From assembly GCA_025361125.1 (NCBI GenBank), contig JANYBM010000084.1, positions 1-61,174 of the forward strand: a DNA stretch of 61,174 bases, read 5' to 3'. Under the pieces are notes generated by a model. It saw only the letters and a program-made list of their open reading frames with translations, was not told the origin of the DNA and ran no database searches. The position numbers and the translations under genes were made by a program. Of the stretch, positions 45,477-54,699 are shown piece by piece. The stretch comes from Holophagaceae bacterium (GTDB taxonomy: Bacteria; Acidobacteriota; Holophagae; Holophagales; Holophagaceae). Each line of letters opens with the position of its first letter. The first letter of the stretch is position 1.

Positions 45477-47210
45477 TCAGACGAGTGCGAGCAATCCCAA
45501 CAAGTAGAAGCTCAATTCAACACTTACTTCGAAACGCGGTTTTCCAGCCGAGAATCGCTCGTGGTAGTACCAGAGATACAGTAAGGGGTAGGCGGTACAG
45601 ACGGTGAGAATCGTTGAGATGGCCAAAGTATGGGAAGGGTTTGGGCGAAGGAAAGTAAACCAGAGCGAACAGGTCAATCCAATGCCGAGTAAAGCCACGA
45701 GCACCATTTTGGAGCGGGGTTTGCCAAGGAGGATGGGCAGGGTTTCTTTGCCGAGCACTTGATCATTTTGCATGTCGCGGATGTCGTAGATCACCGTCCG
45801 GGCATAGACCAGAACCGCCACGAGACCCAATGCCACCAAGGCTTTCGCATCCCAGGTCCAGGGCCAGATGGATTGTCCATGTTGCCAGACAGGAATTCCG
45901 ATGGCCACCACCCCCAGCGCCATGGCTACCAGTACATCCTTGGAACCCGGAATGGAGCGCAGGCTCCAACGCCTTCCAGCTAAGGGGAGTTCAACCTTGT
46001 ACATGAGCCCCAACAAACTGGCACCGAACACCACCAGCAATGGATGCGGACCGATGGAAGCTGCAGTGCCGAAGGCCGCCGCCAGTGAAAACAGCGCCGT
46101 GGTTATGAGGATCTTGCGGTTTCGTCGCAGAAATCTTTCGCGCCCGGGCCCCTTGGCGCCAAGGCCCATGGGATCCAGGTAGGGCGTGAGCAGATACATG
46201 GCCAGCAGGTAGGTTCCCGTGATGACCGGATAGCGCCAGCTCAAGCCCCAACCCATCCACTTATGAACGCCCAGGGTCATGAGCGCCGCGCCAATGGCCA
46301 TCATCAACGGTGTGCCGAAGGCCGCGAACATGAAGCGGGTGAAACGGCTGGGTGCATCGCCAAGCTGTTCCATGACGTCCACAACTTCGTCCACCAGCCA
46401 GGTGGGCGTTGAAGCGCCAGCGAGAACCCCAACAGTCTCGCTGCCCTTGAATTGAGCAAGGTCCAACTCTGCAGCTGTTTCAACATATTGTACGGGTTTG
46501 CCATAGTGCGCGGCGAGCTCCGCCAGATGTTTCGTATTGCTGGAAGCCTTGCCTCCCACGACGATGACGTAATCCACGGACTGTGCGAGCTGTTGGGCCT
46601 CCTCCTGGCGCATCCAGGTGTCTTCGCAAATCGTGTTTTCCAGGATGCAGTCACCGGCCCGGCCCCGAATGTACTCCGCGATCTCGTTGTAGTCCTTGAC
46701 GGTATAAGTTGTCTGGGCAACCACGAGAACTTTTTTCAGTTCTTCGGGGCTCAACTCCATGGCCTCCCCAAGATTGGCGACGATCTTGGAGCCGTGTTCG
46801 GCAAAGCTCTTGTGGGCAATGCTTTCGGCGTGGCCATGACTGCCGAGAATCACGGTGAAGTAGCCTTTGGGACTCCATTTCTTGATTTTGTTGTGGACCT
46901 TGGCGACTTCGGGGCAGGTGGCGTTGACGATGTGGATTTCACCGGCTTTTTGACGGTCCTTGAGGCCCCGCAGTTCCTGAATTGGAATGCCGTGAGCGCG
47001 GATCACCACGGTGCCGTTGCTTACCTGCTCGGGCGATTCGACCACAGCCACGCCGCGCTTCCCGATCAATTCCAGGGCTTGGGGATTGTGGATGATGGGG
47101 CCAAGGGTCTGCACGTTTTTCTGACCGCTGTTGGAGGCTTCCAAAACCGCATCCATGGCGCGCTTGACGCCCCAACAGAATCCAGCGGTTTTCGCGACAA
47201 TGACCTTCAT
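45477..47210 (-). CDS. ispH: IspH (HMBPP reductase) fused to a UbiA-type prenyltransferase domain
   Basis: 577 residues from ATG 47210 behind AGGAAAGG. Residues 1-290 are full IspH: cluster cysteines C12 (AGFCWGV), C99 (NATCPEV) and C195 (NTICEDT), catalytic GHAES (His127, Glu129) and TT167-168, and SSNT at 223-226. The C-terminal 280 residues are hydrophobic (about eight helices) and carry the UbiA second aspartate motif YDIRDMQND (Asp476, Asp479, Asp483) with the following LGKETLPILLG. The first UbiA motif is degenerate: Asp346 remains, but the asparagine and second aspartate positions read Thr342 and Gly350. The enzyme makes IPP/DMAPP; the second domain may transfer prenyl groups. It is the first gene of an operon with resB and ccsA. 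Confidence 0.9.
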   Translation of the reverse strand: MKVIVAKTAGFCWGVKRAMDAVLEASNSGQKNVQTLGPIIHNPQALELIGKRGVAVVESPEQVSNGTVVIRAHGIPIQELRGLKDRQKAGEIHIVNATCPEVAKVHNKIKKWSPKGYFTVILGSHGHAESIAHKSFAEHGSKIVANLGEAMELSPEELKKVLVVAQTTYTVKDYNEIAEYIRGRAGDCILENTICEDTWMRQEEAQQLAQSVDYVIVVGGKASSNTKHLAELAAHYGKPVQYVETAAELDLAQFKGSETVGVLAGASTPTWLVDEVVDVMEQLGDAPSRFTRFMFAAFGTPLMMAIGAALMTLGVHKWMGWGLSWRYPVITGTYLLAMYLLTPYLDPMGLGAKGPGRERFLRRNRKILITTALFSLAAAFGTAASIGPHPLLVVFGASLLGLMYKVELPLAGRRWSLRSIPGSKDVLVAMALGVVAIGIPVWQHGQSIWPWTWDAKALVALGLVAVLVYARTVIYDIRDMQNDQVLGKETLPILLGKPRSKMVLVALLGIGLTCSLWFTFLRPNPSHTLAISTILTVCTAYPLLYLWYYHERFSAGKPRFEVSVELSFYLLGLLALV

Positions 47211-47287
47211 CAGCAGCCTTTCCTGACCAATCCAGTCAGACAATCCAGAATAGCTGGAAAAGACCAGTCTTGTACGCGGGGGTGCTG

Positions 47288-47935
47288 TTATAAGAGTCGG
47301 ATACGGTCCCCAGCAACCTCTATAACTCCATGCTCACGCAGCTGCTTCAGCAATCTGGAAAGCGTTTCGGGAGCCATTCCCAACTGGGCCGCCAGGATTT
47401 TTTTTGGCACCTTCAAATGGAAGGCAGCGTTTGGTGTATTTCTGGCTGCATCCTCGATCCATCCCCTGAGCCGCCCTGAGCCATCGTTGCTGCTCAGCTG
47501 CTGTATCTGAAAGGTCAAGCGATGATGCCAGGCCGACAGACCCTCCATGACTTTGAGGCTGAGCTCCGGGTCCTGTCGTAGCAGCGCGAGAAACGGCCCC
47601 TTTGGGAAATGGGCCACCAACGTGGCTTCCAGGGCTTCAGCGCTGGCGGGGAAGATGCCGCCGGAAAACATGGCGGCCTCGGCGAAACTGAACCCGGACC
47701 GCACTACATTGAGCGTGGTTTCGCCCCCGACTTTGGGTGCAGTTCGATACAAGCGGATCTGGCCTTCCAACACCACAAAGCATCCTGTGCAGGCATCCCC
47801 CTCTGTGAACAGCAATTGACCAAACTTCAACGCTCGCAGCTCCATGAGTTCGCCCACCCGCGCCAGTTGAGCCGAGTTCATGGAGAGGAATAACCCAGTT
47901 TTGGACCAAAGCCCCTGATAAGCAGCCGCTTTCAT
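47288..47935 (-). CDS. Crp/Fnr family transcriptional regulator
   Basis: 215 residues. A cyclic-nucleotide-binding-type beta roll (about 20-125) is followed by a helix-turn-helix (about 175-200) with ILAAQLGMAPETLSRLLKQL. The recognition helix ETLSR is the Fnr/Dnr-type ExxSR, which suggests TTGA-like half-sites. The four N-terminal cysteines of an oxygen-sensing Fnr are lacking; cysteines only occur in DACTGCFVV. It could be a Dnr-type redox or NO sensor. It is divergent from the anti-sigma-type ATPase gene. Confidence 0.85.
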   Translation of the reverse strand: MKAAAYQGLWSKTGLFLSMNSAQLARVGELMELRALKFGQLLFTEGDACTGCFVVLEGQIRLYRTAPKVGGETTLNVVRSGFSFAEAAMFSGGIFPASAEALEATLVAHFPKGPFLALLRQDPELSLKVMEGLSAWHHRLTFQIQQLSSNDGSGRLRGWIEDAARNTPNAAFHLKVPKKILAAQLGMAPETLSRLLKQLREHGVIEVAGDRIRLL

Positions 47936-47963
47936 TCCCCGATATTAGGTGCCGTTACCAAAT

Positions 47964-47982
47964 AATCAGCGTTTTTCTGATT
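47964..47982. promoter_or_regulatory. Palindrome upstream of the Crp/Fnr-type regulator
   Basis: AATCAG-N7-CTGATT lies 29 bases before the regulator start and 88 before the divergent ATPase gene. It is a candidate autoregulatory site, or a hairpin with a T-run loop. Confidence 0.4.
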
Positions 47983-48069
47983 GACCCTGTTGAAAGTTCT
48001 GGCTCTTCACCTTGAATTCCAAGTACCGTTAGCAAACGCCAATCCCATACACCTCAAGGATATTTGACT

Positions 48070-48510
48070 ATGGCCGCACCGCTTCTGCCCGTCACGTTGA
48101 CCTGCAACACGGACCTGCGCTTCATTGACCTGATCCAGGTCGTGGGCAGTGAATTGCTCAAACATATGAACTTTTCCCAGGAAGATGGCGAACGGCTTTG
48201 GCTTGCCATCCAGGAAGGCATTGCCAATGCCATGAGGCATGGCAACAAGTTGGATAAGCAAAAGCCCGTAAAGGTCACCTTCACCCCTACTTCCGAAAAA
48301 CTGGAGATCCGCATAGATGATCTCGGTGCCGGGGTGGACCTGAGCGCCATTCCCAACCCCAACTTGCCGGAGAACCTCTTGAAGCCCAGTGGCCGCGGCG
48401 TCTATTTCATGCGGGCAGTCATGGATAAGGTGGAGCTGGAACACCGAGTGGATGGCAGCACCCTGGTACTCGTGAAGTATCGCAAGGGGCATGAAGAAGC
48501 TACCGCCTGA
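48070..48510 (+). CDS. HATPase domain protein, RsbW-like anti-sigma factor/serine kinase
   Basis: 146 residues from ATG 48070 (AAGGA upstream). The GHKL ATPase boxes are present: N box EGIANAMRHGN, G1 IDDLGAGVD and G2 GRGVYFMRAVMDKVE. The short, stand-alone form is that of anti-sigma factor kinases that bind a sigma factor or phosphorylate an antagonist. No antagonist or sigma gene is adjacent. Confidence 0.85.
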   Translation: MAAPLLPVTLTCNTDLRFIDLIQVVGSELLKHMNFSQEDGERLWLAIQEGIANAMRHGNKLDKQKPVKVTFTPTSEKLEIRIDDLGAGVDLSAIPNPNLPENLLKPSGRGVYFMRAVMDKVELEHRVDGSTLVLVKYRKGHEEATA

Positions 48511-48566
48511 GCTAAGACTTTCACATCGGGGCTTCATATGCGGTTGTGGCCTGCCAAACTAGGCGG

Positions 48567-51368
48567 ATGTCTGAAGACCGCCTCTATCTGATCGACACCT
48601 TTGCGCTCATTTTTAGGGCGTACTACGCCAACATGCGCATGAAGAATGGAGCAGCGTACACCATGGCGCGGATGCTCTTGGCCATGGTGAACCAGCATCA
48701 GCCGACCCACCTGGCGGCGGTGTTCGATACGCCGGAGCCCACGTTCCGGCATCAGCTCTACACGGATTACAAGGCCAACCGGGCCGAGATGCCGGAAGAC
48801 TTGCGGCCCCAGATCCAACTCATTCGAGAACTCATCGAGGCGCTCAATATTCCCATCGTGCAACTACATGGGTTTGAGGCAGATGATGTGATGGGTACCT
48901 TGGCCAGGGAGGCTGCGAGGGAAGGTCTACCAGCAGTCATCGTCAGCCCTGACAAGGATCTGCTGCAGCTCGTGGACGACACGGGAAAAATCCAGGTGCT
49001 CAATAATCGCGATGGTGAAGTCTGGATTGACCGCGCCGGCGTCAAAGAGCGCTTCGGCGTTTTCCCTGAGCAGGTGGTGGACATGCTCACCCTCATGGGA
49101 GACGCATCGGACAACGTGAAGGGCGTGCCGGGTATTGGTGAAAAAGGCGCCTGCGCCTTGTTGGAGACGTATGGCTCTTTGGATGAAGTGCTGGCCCACA
49201 AGGCTGACCTGAAGCCCAGGCAGCGCGCGGGCATTGAGGAAGCTGCGCCGTGGCTGGAACTTTCCCGTCGGCTGGTCACCGTGGTGACGGATTTGAAGCT
49301 CCCGGTGACGGTGCATGATCTCGCCTATAAAGGCGTGGACCAGGCCCAGGCCCGGGAAGCTTTCAAGCGTCTGGGTTTCCAGATGCTCACCAAAGAATTC
49401 ACCGAATTTGGCGGAGGGCACAGCGGGCCAAGCCGCAAGTACCGCCACGCCACTTCGCTGGCGGATTTGACCACCGCGATCCAAGAAATCCGCCAAGCGC
49501 AACGCTTCGGCTTGGATACGGAAACCACGAACATTGACGCCACCCGCGGCCACATCGTGGGCATCAGTCTGGCTTGGAAACCCAACGAAGCACTCTATCT
49601 CCCATTGGGCCATTTGAAGCCGCCCACCCAAGACACTGAAGGATCATTGCCAGGCCTGCTGCCGGACTCAGGCCTTAGCGATTCTGAACTGGACCTGCGT
49701 GGCGACGCGGCGGATTTCTTTGAATCACTCGCGCCGCAGCTTGATACACGCAATTTAAACTTTCGCGATGTACGAAATCAATTAGGGCCGCTGTTGGCGG
49801 ACCCAGCCATCTCTAAGGTGGGGCAAAACCTTAAGTACGATCTGCAAGTTCTGGCACGCCACGGTTTTGAGGTGCAAGGCCTGGCGGGCGATAGCATGGT
49901 GCAAAGCTATCTCCTGGAATCCTCGCTGCGGCACAATCTGGACGACTTGAGCTCCCGTTGGCTGGATACCAAACCCATCCCTTTCGAGGCCATCGTCGGC
50001 AAGGGCAAAGCTCAAAAACGCTTTGACGAAGCTGACTTCGACCAAGCGGTCCAGTACGCGGCCGAAGATGCGGATCTAGCGTTGCAACTGGTGAACAAAA
50101 TGGACACCGCCATGCAGGATGTCCAGCTTCGGCGGCTTTACGAGGAAGTGGATCTGCCGCTCGTGGAAGTCCTCGCAGCCCTTGAGCTGAGGGGAATCCG
50201 CGTGGATCTTGGCGTGCTTTCCGCCCTGGCTAAGGATATGAAAGCCCAGCGTGACGCTGCCGCTGTTCGGGTGACAGAACTTGCGGGAGAGGCTTTCAAT
50301 CTGAACAGTCCCACCCAGCTGGCGAAGATCCTTTATGAAAAACTGGGTCTTCCGGTGTTGCAGCGCACCGCCAAGACCAAGGCACCTAGTACCGATGAGG
50401 ACGTGCTCAGCGAACTGGCTCTGCGTGATGATGGCGAAATCGCGCGTGAGCTTTTGAAACATCGGCAAATGGCAAAGCTCCTGGGCACTTATGTCGAAGC
50501 GCTTCCCCAAATGGTGAATCCCGTTACGGGCCGCGTTCACACCAAGCTCCATGCGGCGGTGGTGGCTTCAGGCCGCCTGGCTTCCAGCGATCCTAATTTG
50601 CAGAACATCCCCATTCGAACCGATGCGGGCCGCCGCATCCGGGGTGCATTCGTACCTGAAAAGGGCTGGGTATTGCTGGATGCCGACTACTCTCAAATCG
50701 AGTTGCGGGTGGTGGCCGCGCTGGCTCAGGACCCGGTGTTGTTGGGAGCGTTTAAGGCTGGTGAGGACATCCATCGCCGGACCGCTTCCGAAGTGATGGG
50801 TGTCCCGCTGGATCAGGTATCGAGCGCTGATCGCGCCAAAGCCAAGGCAGTGAATTTTGGCCTACTTTATGGTCAAGGGGCCTTTGCTTTGGCCTCCTCA
50901 TTGGGTATCACCACAAAGGAAGCGAAGGCCTTCATCGAGCGCTATTTTGAGCGCATGCCACGGGTCGCCGCCTGGATCGAAAGCACCAAGGAGAAAGCCC
51001 TGAAGGATCTGCTGGTGCGCACCCATTGGGGCCGCATCCGCCGCATCCCTGACCTGGAAAGCGCGAACCCCGGGCTGAAGGCCAGCGGCCTGCGTGAAGC
51101 TGTGAATACCGTCGTACAGGGCACTGCCGCCGATATCATGCGCCGGGCCATGGTGCGCTTGCATACTATGCTGAAGACTGAAGCCTTGCGCTCGCGGTTG
51201 CTGCTGCAGGTCCACGACGAGCTGTTGCTGGAAGCCCCCCCGGAAGAGGTAGAAAGGGCCTCAGAGCTATTGCGGGAAGCCATGGAAGGCGCCGATGACC
51301 TGCTGCCCTTGGGCGTCCAGCTAGCCGCGGAGGTTCGCACCGGGGCGAGTTGGCTGGAGTGCAAGTGA
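48567..51368 (+). CDS. polA: DNA polymerase I
   Basis: 933 residues from ATG 48567. The 5' nuclease domain (about 1-285) starts LYLIDTFALIFRAYYAN and has GFEADDVMG and MGDASDNVKGVPGIGEKGA. The proofreading domain (about 305-510) keeps catalytic Asp317 and Glu319 (GLDTETTN), Asp425 (KYDLQ) and YAAEDAD, so 3'-5' exonuclease activity is expected. The polymerase domain (about 530-933) has DADYSQIELR, RAKAKAVNFGLLYGQG and VHDELLLE. All motifs of the full-length three-domain enzyme are intact. Confidence 0.97.
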   Translation: MSEDRLYLIDTFALIFRAYYANMRMKNGAAYTMARMLLAMVNQHQPTHLAAVFDTPEPTFRHQLYTDYKANRAEMPEDLRPQIQLIRELIEALNIPIVQLHGFEADDVMGTLAREAAREGLPAVIVSPDKDLLQLVDDTGKIQVLNNRDGEVWIDRAGVKERFGVFPEQVVDMLTLMGDASDNVKGVPGIGEKGACALLETYGSLDEVLAHKADLKPRQRAGIEEAAPWLELSRRLVTVVTDLKLPVTVHDLAYKGVDQAQAREAFKRLGFQMLTKEFTEFGGGHSGPSRKYRHATSLADLTTAIQEIRQAQRFGLDTETTNIDATRGHIVGISLAWKPNEALYLPLGHLKPPTQDTEGSLPGLLPDSGLSDSELDLRGDAADFFESLAPQLDTRNLNFRDVRNQLGPLLADPAISKVGQNLKYDLQVLARHGFEVQGLAGDSMVQSYLLESSLRHNLDDLSSRWLDTKPIPFEAIVGKGKAQKRFDEADFDQAVQYAAEDADLALQLVNKMDTAMQDVQLRRLYEEVDLPLVEVLAALELRGIRVDLGVLSALAKDMKAQRDAAAVRVTELAGEAFNLNSPTQLAKILYEKLGLPVLQRTAKTKAPSTDEDVLSELALRDDGEIARELLKHRQMAKLLGTYVEALPQMVNPVTGRVHTKLHAAVVASGRLASSDPNLQNIPIRTDAGRRIRGAFVPEKGWVLLDADYSQIELRVVAALAQDPVLLGAFKAGEDIHRRTASEVMGVPLDQVSSADRAKAKAVNFGLLYGQGAFALASSLGITTKEAKAFIERYFERMPRVAAWIESTKEKALKDLLVRTHWGRIRRIPDLESANPGLKASGLREAVNTVVQGTAADIMRRAMVRLHTMLKTEALRSRLLLQVHDELLLEAPPEEVERASELLREAMEGADDLLPLGVQLAAEVRTGASWLECK

Positions 51369-51400
51369 TTTAGGCAATACTGGCTTACTCGGAGAATTCC

Positions 51401-52705
51401 ATGAAGATCCTGCTGGTCGGCTCTGGTGGCCGGGAACATGCCATTGCCCTGAAACTTTTGGCAGCACCCACGCCGGTAAAGCTCTTCGCGGCGCCCGGCA
51501 GCGACGCCATCGGAGAACTGGGGACTTGCCTGCCTTTTGAGGCAGATGACCTTGCAGGGATCACTGGATGGGCCGCCGAAAATCGCCCTGACCTCACCAT
51601 CATCGGTCCCGAAGCCGCGCTGGTGGCGGGGCTCGCCGATAGCCTTCGCGCCTTGGGCCTGGCGGTATTCGGACATGATGCGAAAACCTCCCGGCTGGAA
51701 GGCAGCAAATCCTTCGCCAAGGATTTCATGCACCGCTATCACATCCCCTGCGCTGCCAGCGTCAGTGTTTCGGAATTGAACAATGGCGAAGCCATCATAA
51801 GCACCTGGACCCATGGCTATCCAATCGTGCTGAAGGCCGACGGCCTGGCGGCGGGGAAGGGCGTGGTGCTGGCCACCACCCAGGAGGAAGCGCTGGCAAC
51901 CTTGCAGAGATTTTTAGACGGTCAGTTTGGGGATGCCTCCAGAGTTGTGCTGCTGGAGGCGCCACTGCTTGGCATGGAGCTGAGCTTGCATGTGTTGGTG
52001 GACGTGGACGCCACCCACGCCCGCTATGTGATGCTGCCGCCCTGCCAGGACCATAAGCGCATTTTCGAGGGAGACAAGGGTCCGAATACCGGTGGCATGG
52101 GGGCGTTCGGGCCCATCCCTTTTCTGAAAGCCGAAGACATCACGCTGCTCCGCGACGCCCTGGTGGTACCCACGGTACGAGGCCTTCAAAAGGAAGGGCT
52201 GAAAGCCAGGGGAGTTCTGTTTCTCGGTGTCATGTGGACGACCAACGGCCCCCAATTGCTGGAATACAACTGCCGATTCGGCGATCCCGAGACCCAAGTC
52301 CTGCTCCAACTTCTGAACGAAGACCTGCCTCAGCTCCTGCTGGAAGTGGCCGAAGGGCGCTTGGACAGGGAGCGCGTGAAACTCAATCCGGGGTGTGCCA
52401 TCTCTGTGGTGTTGGCCGCCGAAGGTTATCCCGATGCGCCCAAGAAAGGCGTCCCCATTGAAGTGGGTACCCCTTCACTTACGGTCATCCATGCGGGCAC
52501 CCTGAGAGTGGATGGTCGCTGGGTGACGAATGGAGGCCGCGTGATCAATCTCTGCACCCATGCGGGCAACCTGGCCTCGGCCCGTGAAAGGGTAGAAGAA
52601 GGTATGGAGTCCATCCATTGGCCTGGAATGCAATATCGCAAAGATATCGGACTGCGGGCTCTGCGACACGCCGAAGCTGGGAGAACCGTACGAGATGCTT
52701 GGTGA
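51401..52705 (+). CDS. purD: Phosphoribosylamine-glycine ligase
   Basis: 434 residues. The N-terminal KILLVGSGGREHAIALKL, the ATP-grasp region KADGLAAGKGVVLA, and MGAFGPIP and YNCRFGDPETQ are diagnostic of PurD. It catalyses the second step of purine synthesis. The gene follows polA after 32 bases on the same strand, starting behind CGGAG. Confidence 0.97.
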   Translation: MKILLVGSGGREHAIALKLLAAPTPVKLFAAPGSDAIGELGTCLPFEADDLAGITGWAAENRPDLTIIGPEAALVAGLADSLRALGLAVFGHDAKTSRLEGSKSFAKDFMHRYHIPCAASVSVSELNNGEAIISTWTHGYPIVLKADGLAAGKGVVLATTQEEALATLQRFLDGQFGDASRVVLLEAPLLGMELSLHVLVDVDATHARYVMLPPCQDHKRIFEGDKGPNTGGMGAFGPIPFLKAEDITLLRDALVVPTVRGLQKEGLKARGVLFLGVMWTTNGPQLLEYNCRFGDPETQVLLQLLNEDLPQLLLEVAEGRLDRERVKLNPGCAISVVLAAEGYPDAPKKGVPIEVGTPSLTVIHAGTLRVDGRWVTNGGRVINLCTHAGNLASARERVEEGMESIHWPGMQYRKDIGLRALRHAEAGRTVRDAW

Positions 52706-52719
52706 GGTAAGGAGTCCCC

Positions 52720-53235
52720 ATGCTTGAACATTTTAGAGATCTCCTGAATCACATGGCTTGGGCAGACGCCCAATTCTTCTTCGCGTGGTCCAAAGGCCCC
52801 GTAGAGGATGAGGAGCTGCGCGAACGGTGGTCCCACGTGTTGGGAACCGCGACCTTCTTCACCGAGATCCTCCAGGGCAAGCATGACATTGAGTGGGACA
52901 AAATTATTTCAGGCGAGGTGCGTCCGCCATGGCTGGATCAGGCGCTGAAAACCTATGATGAGTTGAAGTCACTGACCCAGGACAATCATGCAAAACTGGC
53001 GGCGACATTGGTGGCTTGGGACGACGTTGCATTGGAGAATAAAGTCCGAATCCCCTGGTTTCCCGATCCGCCCTGTGTCATCACCGCCGCTGAAGCCCTC
53101 ATGCAGGCGGTGCTGCACACCCAGCACCACCGGGGCCAATGCATGACCCGGCTCAAGGACCAGGGTGGAAAGGCAGCGGACGTGGATTTCATCATCTGGT
53201 TGTGGAAGGGCAGGCCCGCGGCCCGATGGGCCTGA
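52720..53235 (+). CDS. DinB/YfiT-family metalloprotein
   Basis: 171 residues. The four-helix DinB fold carries the expected metal-binding histidines in LNHMAWADAQ, WSHVLGT and LHTQHHRGQ. Members are thiol-transfer or stress-related proteins of mostly unknown reaction. It lies 15 bases after purD, so it may share its transcript. Confidence 0.85.
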   Translation: MLEHFRDLLNHMAWADAQFFFAWSKGPVEDEELRERWSHVLGTATFFTEILQGKHDIEWDKIISGEVRPPWLDQALKTYDELKSLTQDNHAKLAATLVAWDDVALENKVRIPWFPDPPCVITAAEALMQAVLHTQHHRGQCMTRLKDQGGKAADVDFIIWLWKGRPAARWA

Positions 53236-53446
53236 TTCCAGCTCTGGACTCTTTTCCGGATCATCCTTCTGTGGCAACGACAGTCGCCGAGATTCGCCGG
53301 GGTGGCAGAGGATCTGGTAGAAAACCAGGCGAGCGCAAGTATTTTCTGTGAACCTTTTTTTCCTCAGAGCACCTCAGCAAGTGTTTTTCTTTTCCATTTG
53401 GGCGAACCCTTTTTTCGTGAGCATTGCATCGGATATTCTTGAATCC

Positions 53447-54586
53447 ATGCGTCCCTTCATTGTGATTCTCCTGGCCACGGCTCTGCCGCTTTCCGCCCAG
53501 TTCTGGGCAAGGCTTGCGAACCCATCCATCGAGGTGGGCATTCTTCATCCGCCGGAGTTGGGGCTCAAGGTGTCGAGGGTGGCGATGGCGCCTTCGCGCA
53601 ATCCCGCCTCCATGGAATTGGCCGATGCTCTTGCGGCGGACCTGCTGCCTCAGCGCGATCTGGAGGTGGTGTCCAAGGGAGACGTGGACTTGCTGGACCG
53701 GGCCCAAGCCATGGCAGCGCGTGGTGCGGTGGAGCCTGATCTGGTGGCCCAGTTGGGACGGGCGCTTGGGCCCGTGGCGCTGCTCACGGTCCATGTGAAC
53801 CGCGCTGAGTTCAAGCATCAGGAAAGCTCAAAGGACACGAAAGATAAGGAAGGTAAGAGCACGGCCACCACGCGCACCCTCACCACCACCTTGAATTTTG
53901 AAGCGGATCTTCAAGTGGTGGATGGGACCACAGGCAAAGTGCTGGGCGCGGCGCAGATCCGGGAGATGCCCTCCACGAGCGTGAGTTCCGACAAGGGCCG
54001 GCCCGCGCCGCCCGATGAGCATGAGCTCCGGCGTAAGGCCTTCGATGTAGCTCGGGACCGGGTGTTGAAGCTCCTGCTGCCGTGGATGGAAACGACGAAG
54101 CAGATCTTCTTTGACGACAAGGCCTACCGCATGGATCAGGCCGCCACGCTGGCGAAGGCGAATGATTTGCAGGGCGCCCATAAGGTTGCGGAGTCTGGCG
54201 CAGCGGAGGCCGAGGCCGATGCAGCGGGTGAAGCGAAATTCCGAGCTCGGGCTGTCTACAACCTTGGTGTGGTGGCTTTTGCCCATGGCAACCCCGGTAC
54301 GGCCATTCCGAAATTCCGCCGCGCCCTGGAGATCTTGCCGGATGCTGGCATCTTCAAGGACGCCTTGAAGGATGCTCAGCGCGCCGTGGAAGTGCGCGCG
54401 GCTTACGATCGCTACCAGCGGAGCGCCGACCTCACCGCTCGTGCAGTGATCCGTCCTCAGCCTTCAAGTGACAAGACCCGCACTCCTGAAGAGAGGCTGG
54501 AAGATCTGGATCGTCTGTGGAAGAAGGGCCTGCTCAGCGAGGACGAATACAGGACCAAACGCGCGGAGATACTCAAACAGCTTTGA
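53447..54586 (+). CDS. Exported protein with LpoB/CsgG-like domain, TPR and SHOCT
   Basis: 379 residues from ATG 53447, the start of a signal peptide (MRPFIVILLATALPLSAQ). The first half (VAMAPSRNPASMELADALAADLLP, then VDLLDRAQAMAARG, LGRALGPVALLTVHV) resembles the CsgG/LpoB-type domain that samples outer-membrane factors. Next comes a TPR-like segment (ARAVYNLGVVAFAHGNPGTA). The last 35 residues (PEERLEDLDRLWKKGLLSED) are a SHOCT short C-terminal domain. A poly-T region before the ATG suggests a weak or structured leader. Confidence 0.7.
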   Translation: MRPFIVILLATALPLSAQFWARLANPSIEVGILHPPELGLKVSRVAMAPSRNPASMELADALAADLLPQRDLEVVSKGDVDLLDRAQAMAARGAVEPDLVAQLGRALGPVALLTVHVNRAEFKHQESSKDTKDKEGKSTATTRTLTTTLNFEADLQVVDGTTGKVLGAAQIREMPSTSVSSDKGRPAPPDEHELRRKAFDVARDRVLKLLLPWMETTKQIFFDDKAYRMDQAATLAKANDLQGAHKVAESGAAEAEADAAGEAKFRARAVYNLGVVAFAHGNPGTAIPKFRRALEILPDAGIFKDALKDAQRAVEVRAAYDRYQRSADLTARAVIRPQPSSDKTRTPEERLEDLDRLWKKGLLSEDEYRTKRAEILKQL

Positions 54587-54674
54587 GGTGGCGAGGCACG
54601 GGGTATTAGGTCCGATCTATTAGGTACGAGGCTGAGCAGCGGGGCCTTGTCTACTGGCGTGCAAGGCGTGTCTT

Positions 54675-54696
54675 TCGTACCTCGTACCTCGTACCT
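54675..54696. repeat. Heptanucleotide repeat TCGTACC, three copies
   Basis: Three direct copies lie just downstream of speA, with an inverted GGTACGA at 54623-54629 that could pair with them. The two together may form a terminator-like hairpin. Confidence 0.8.
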
Positions 54697-54699
54697 GCT

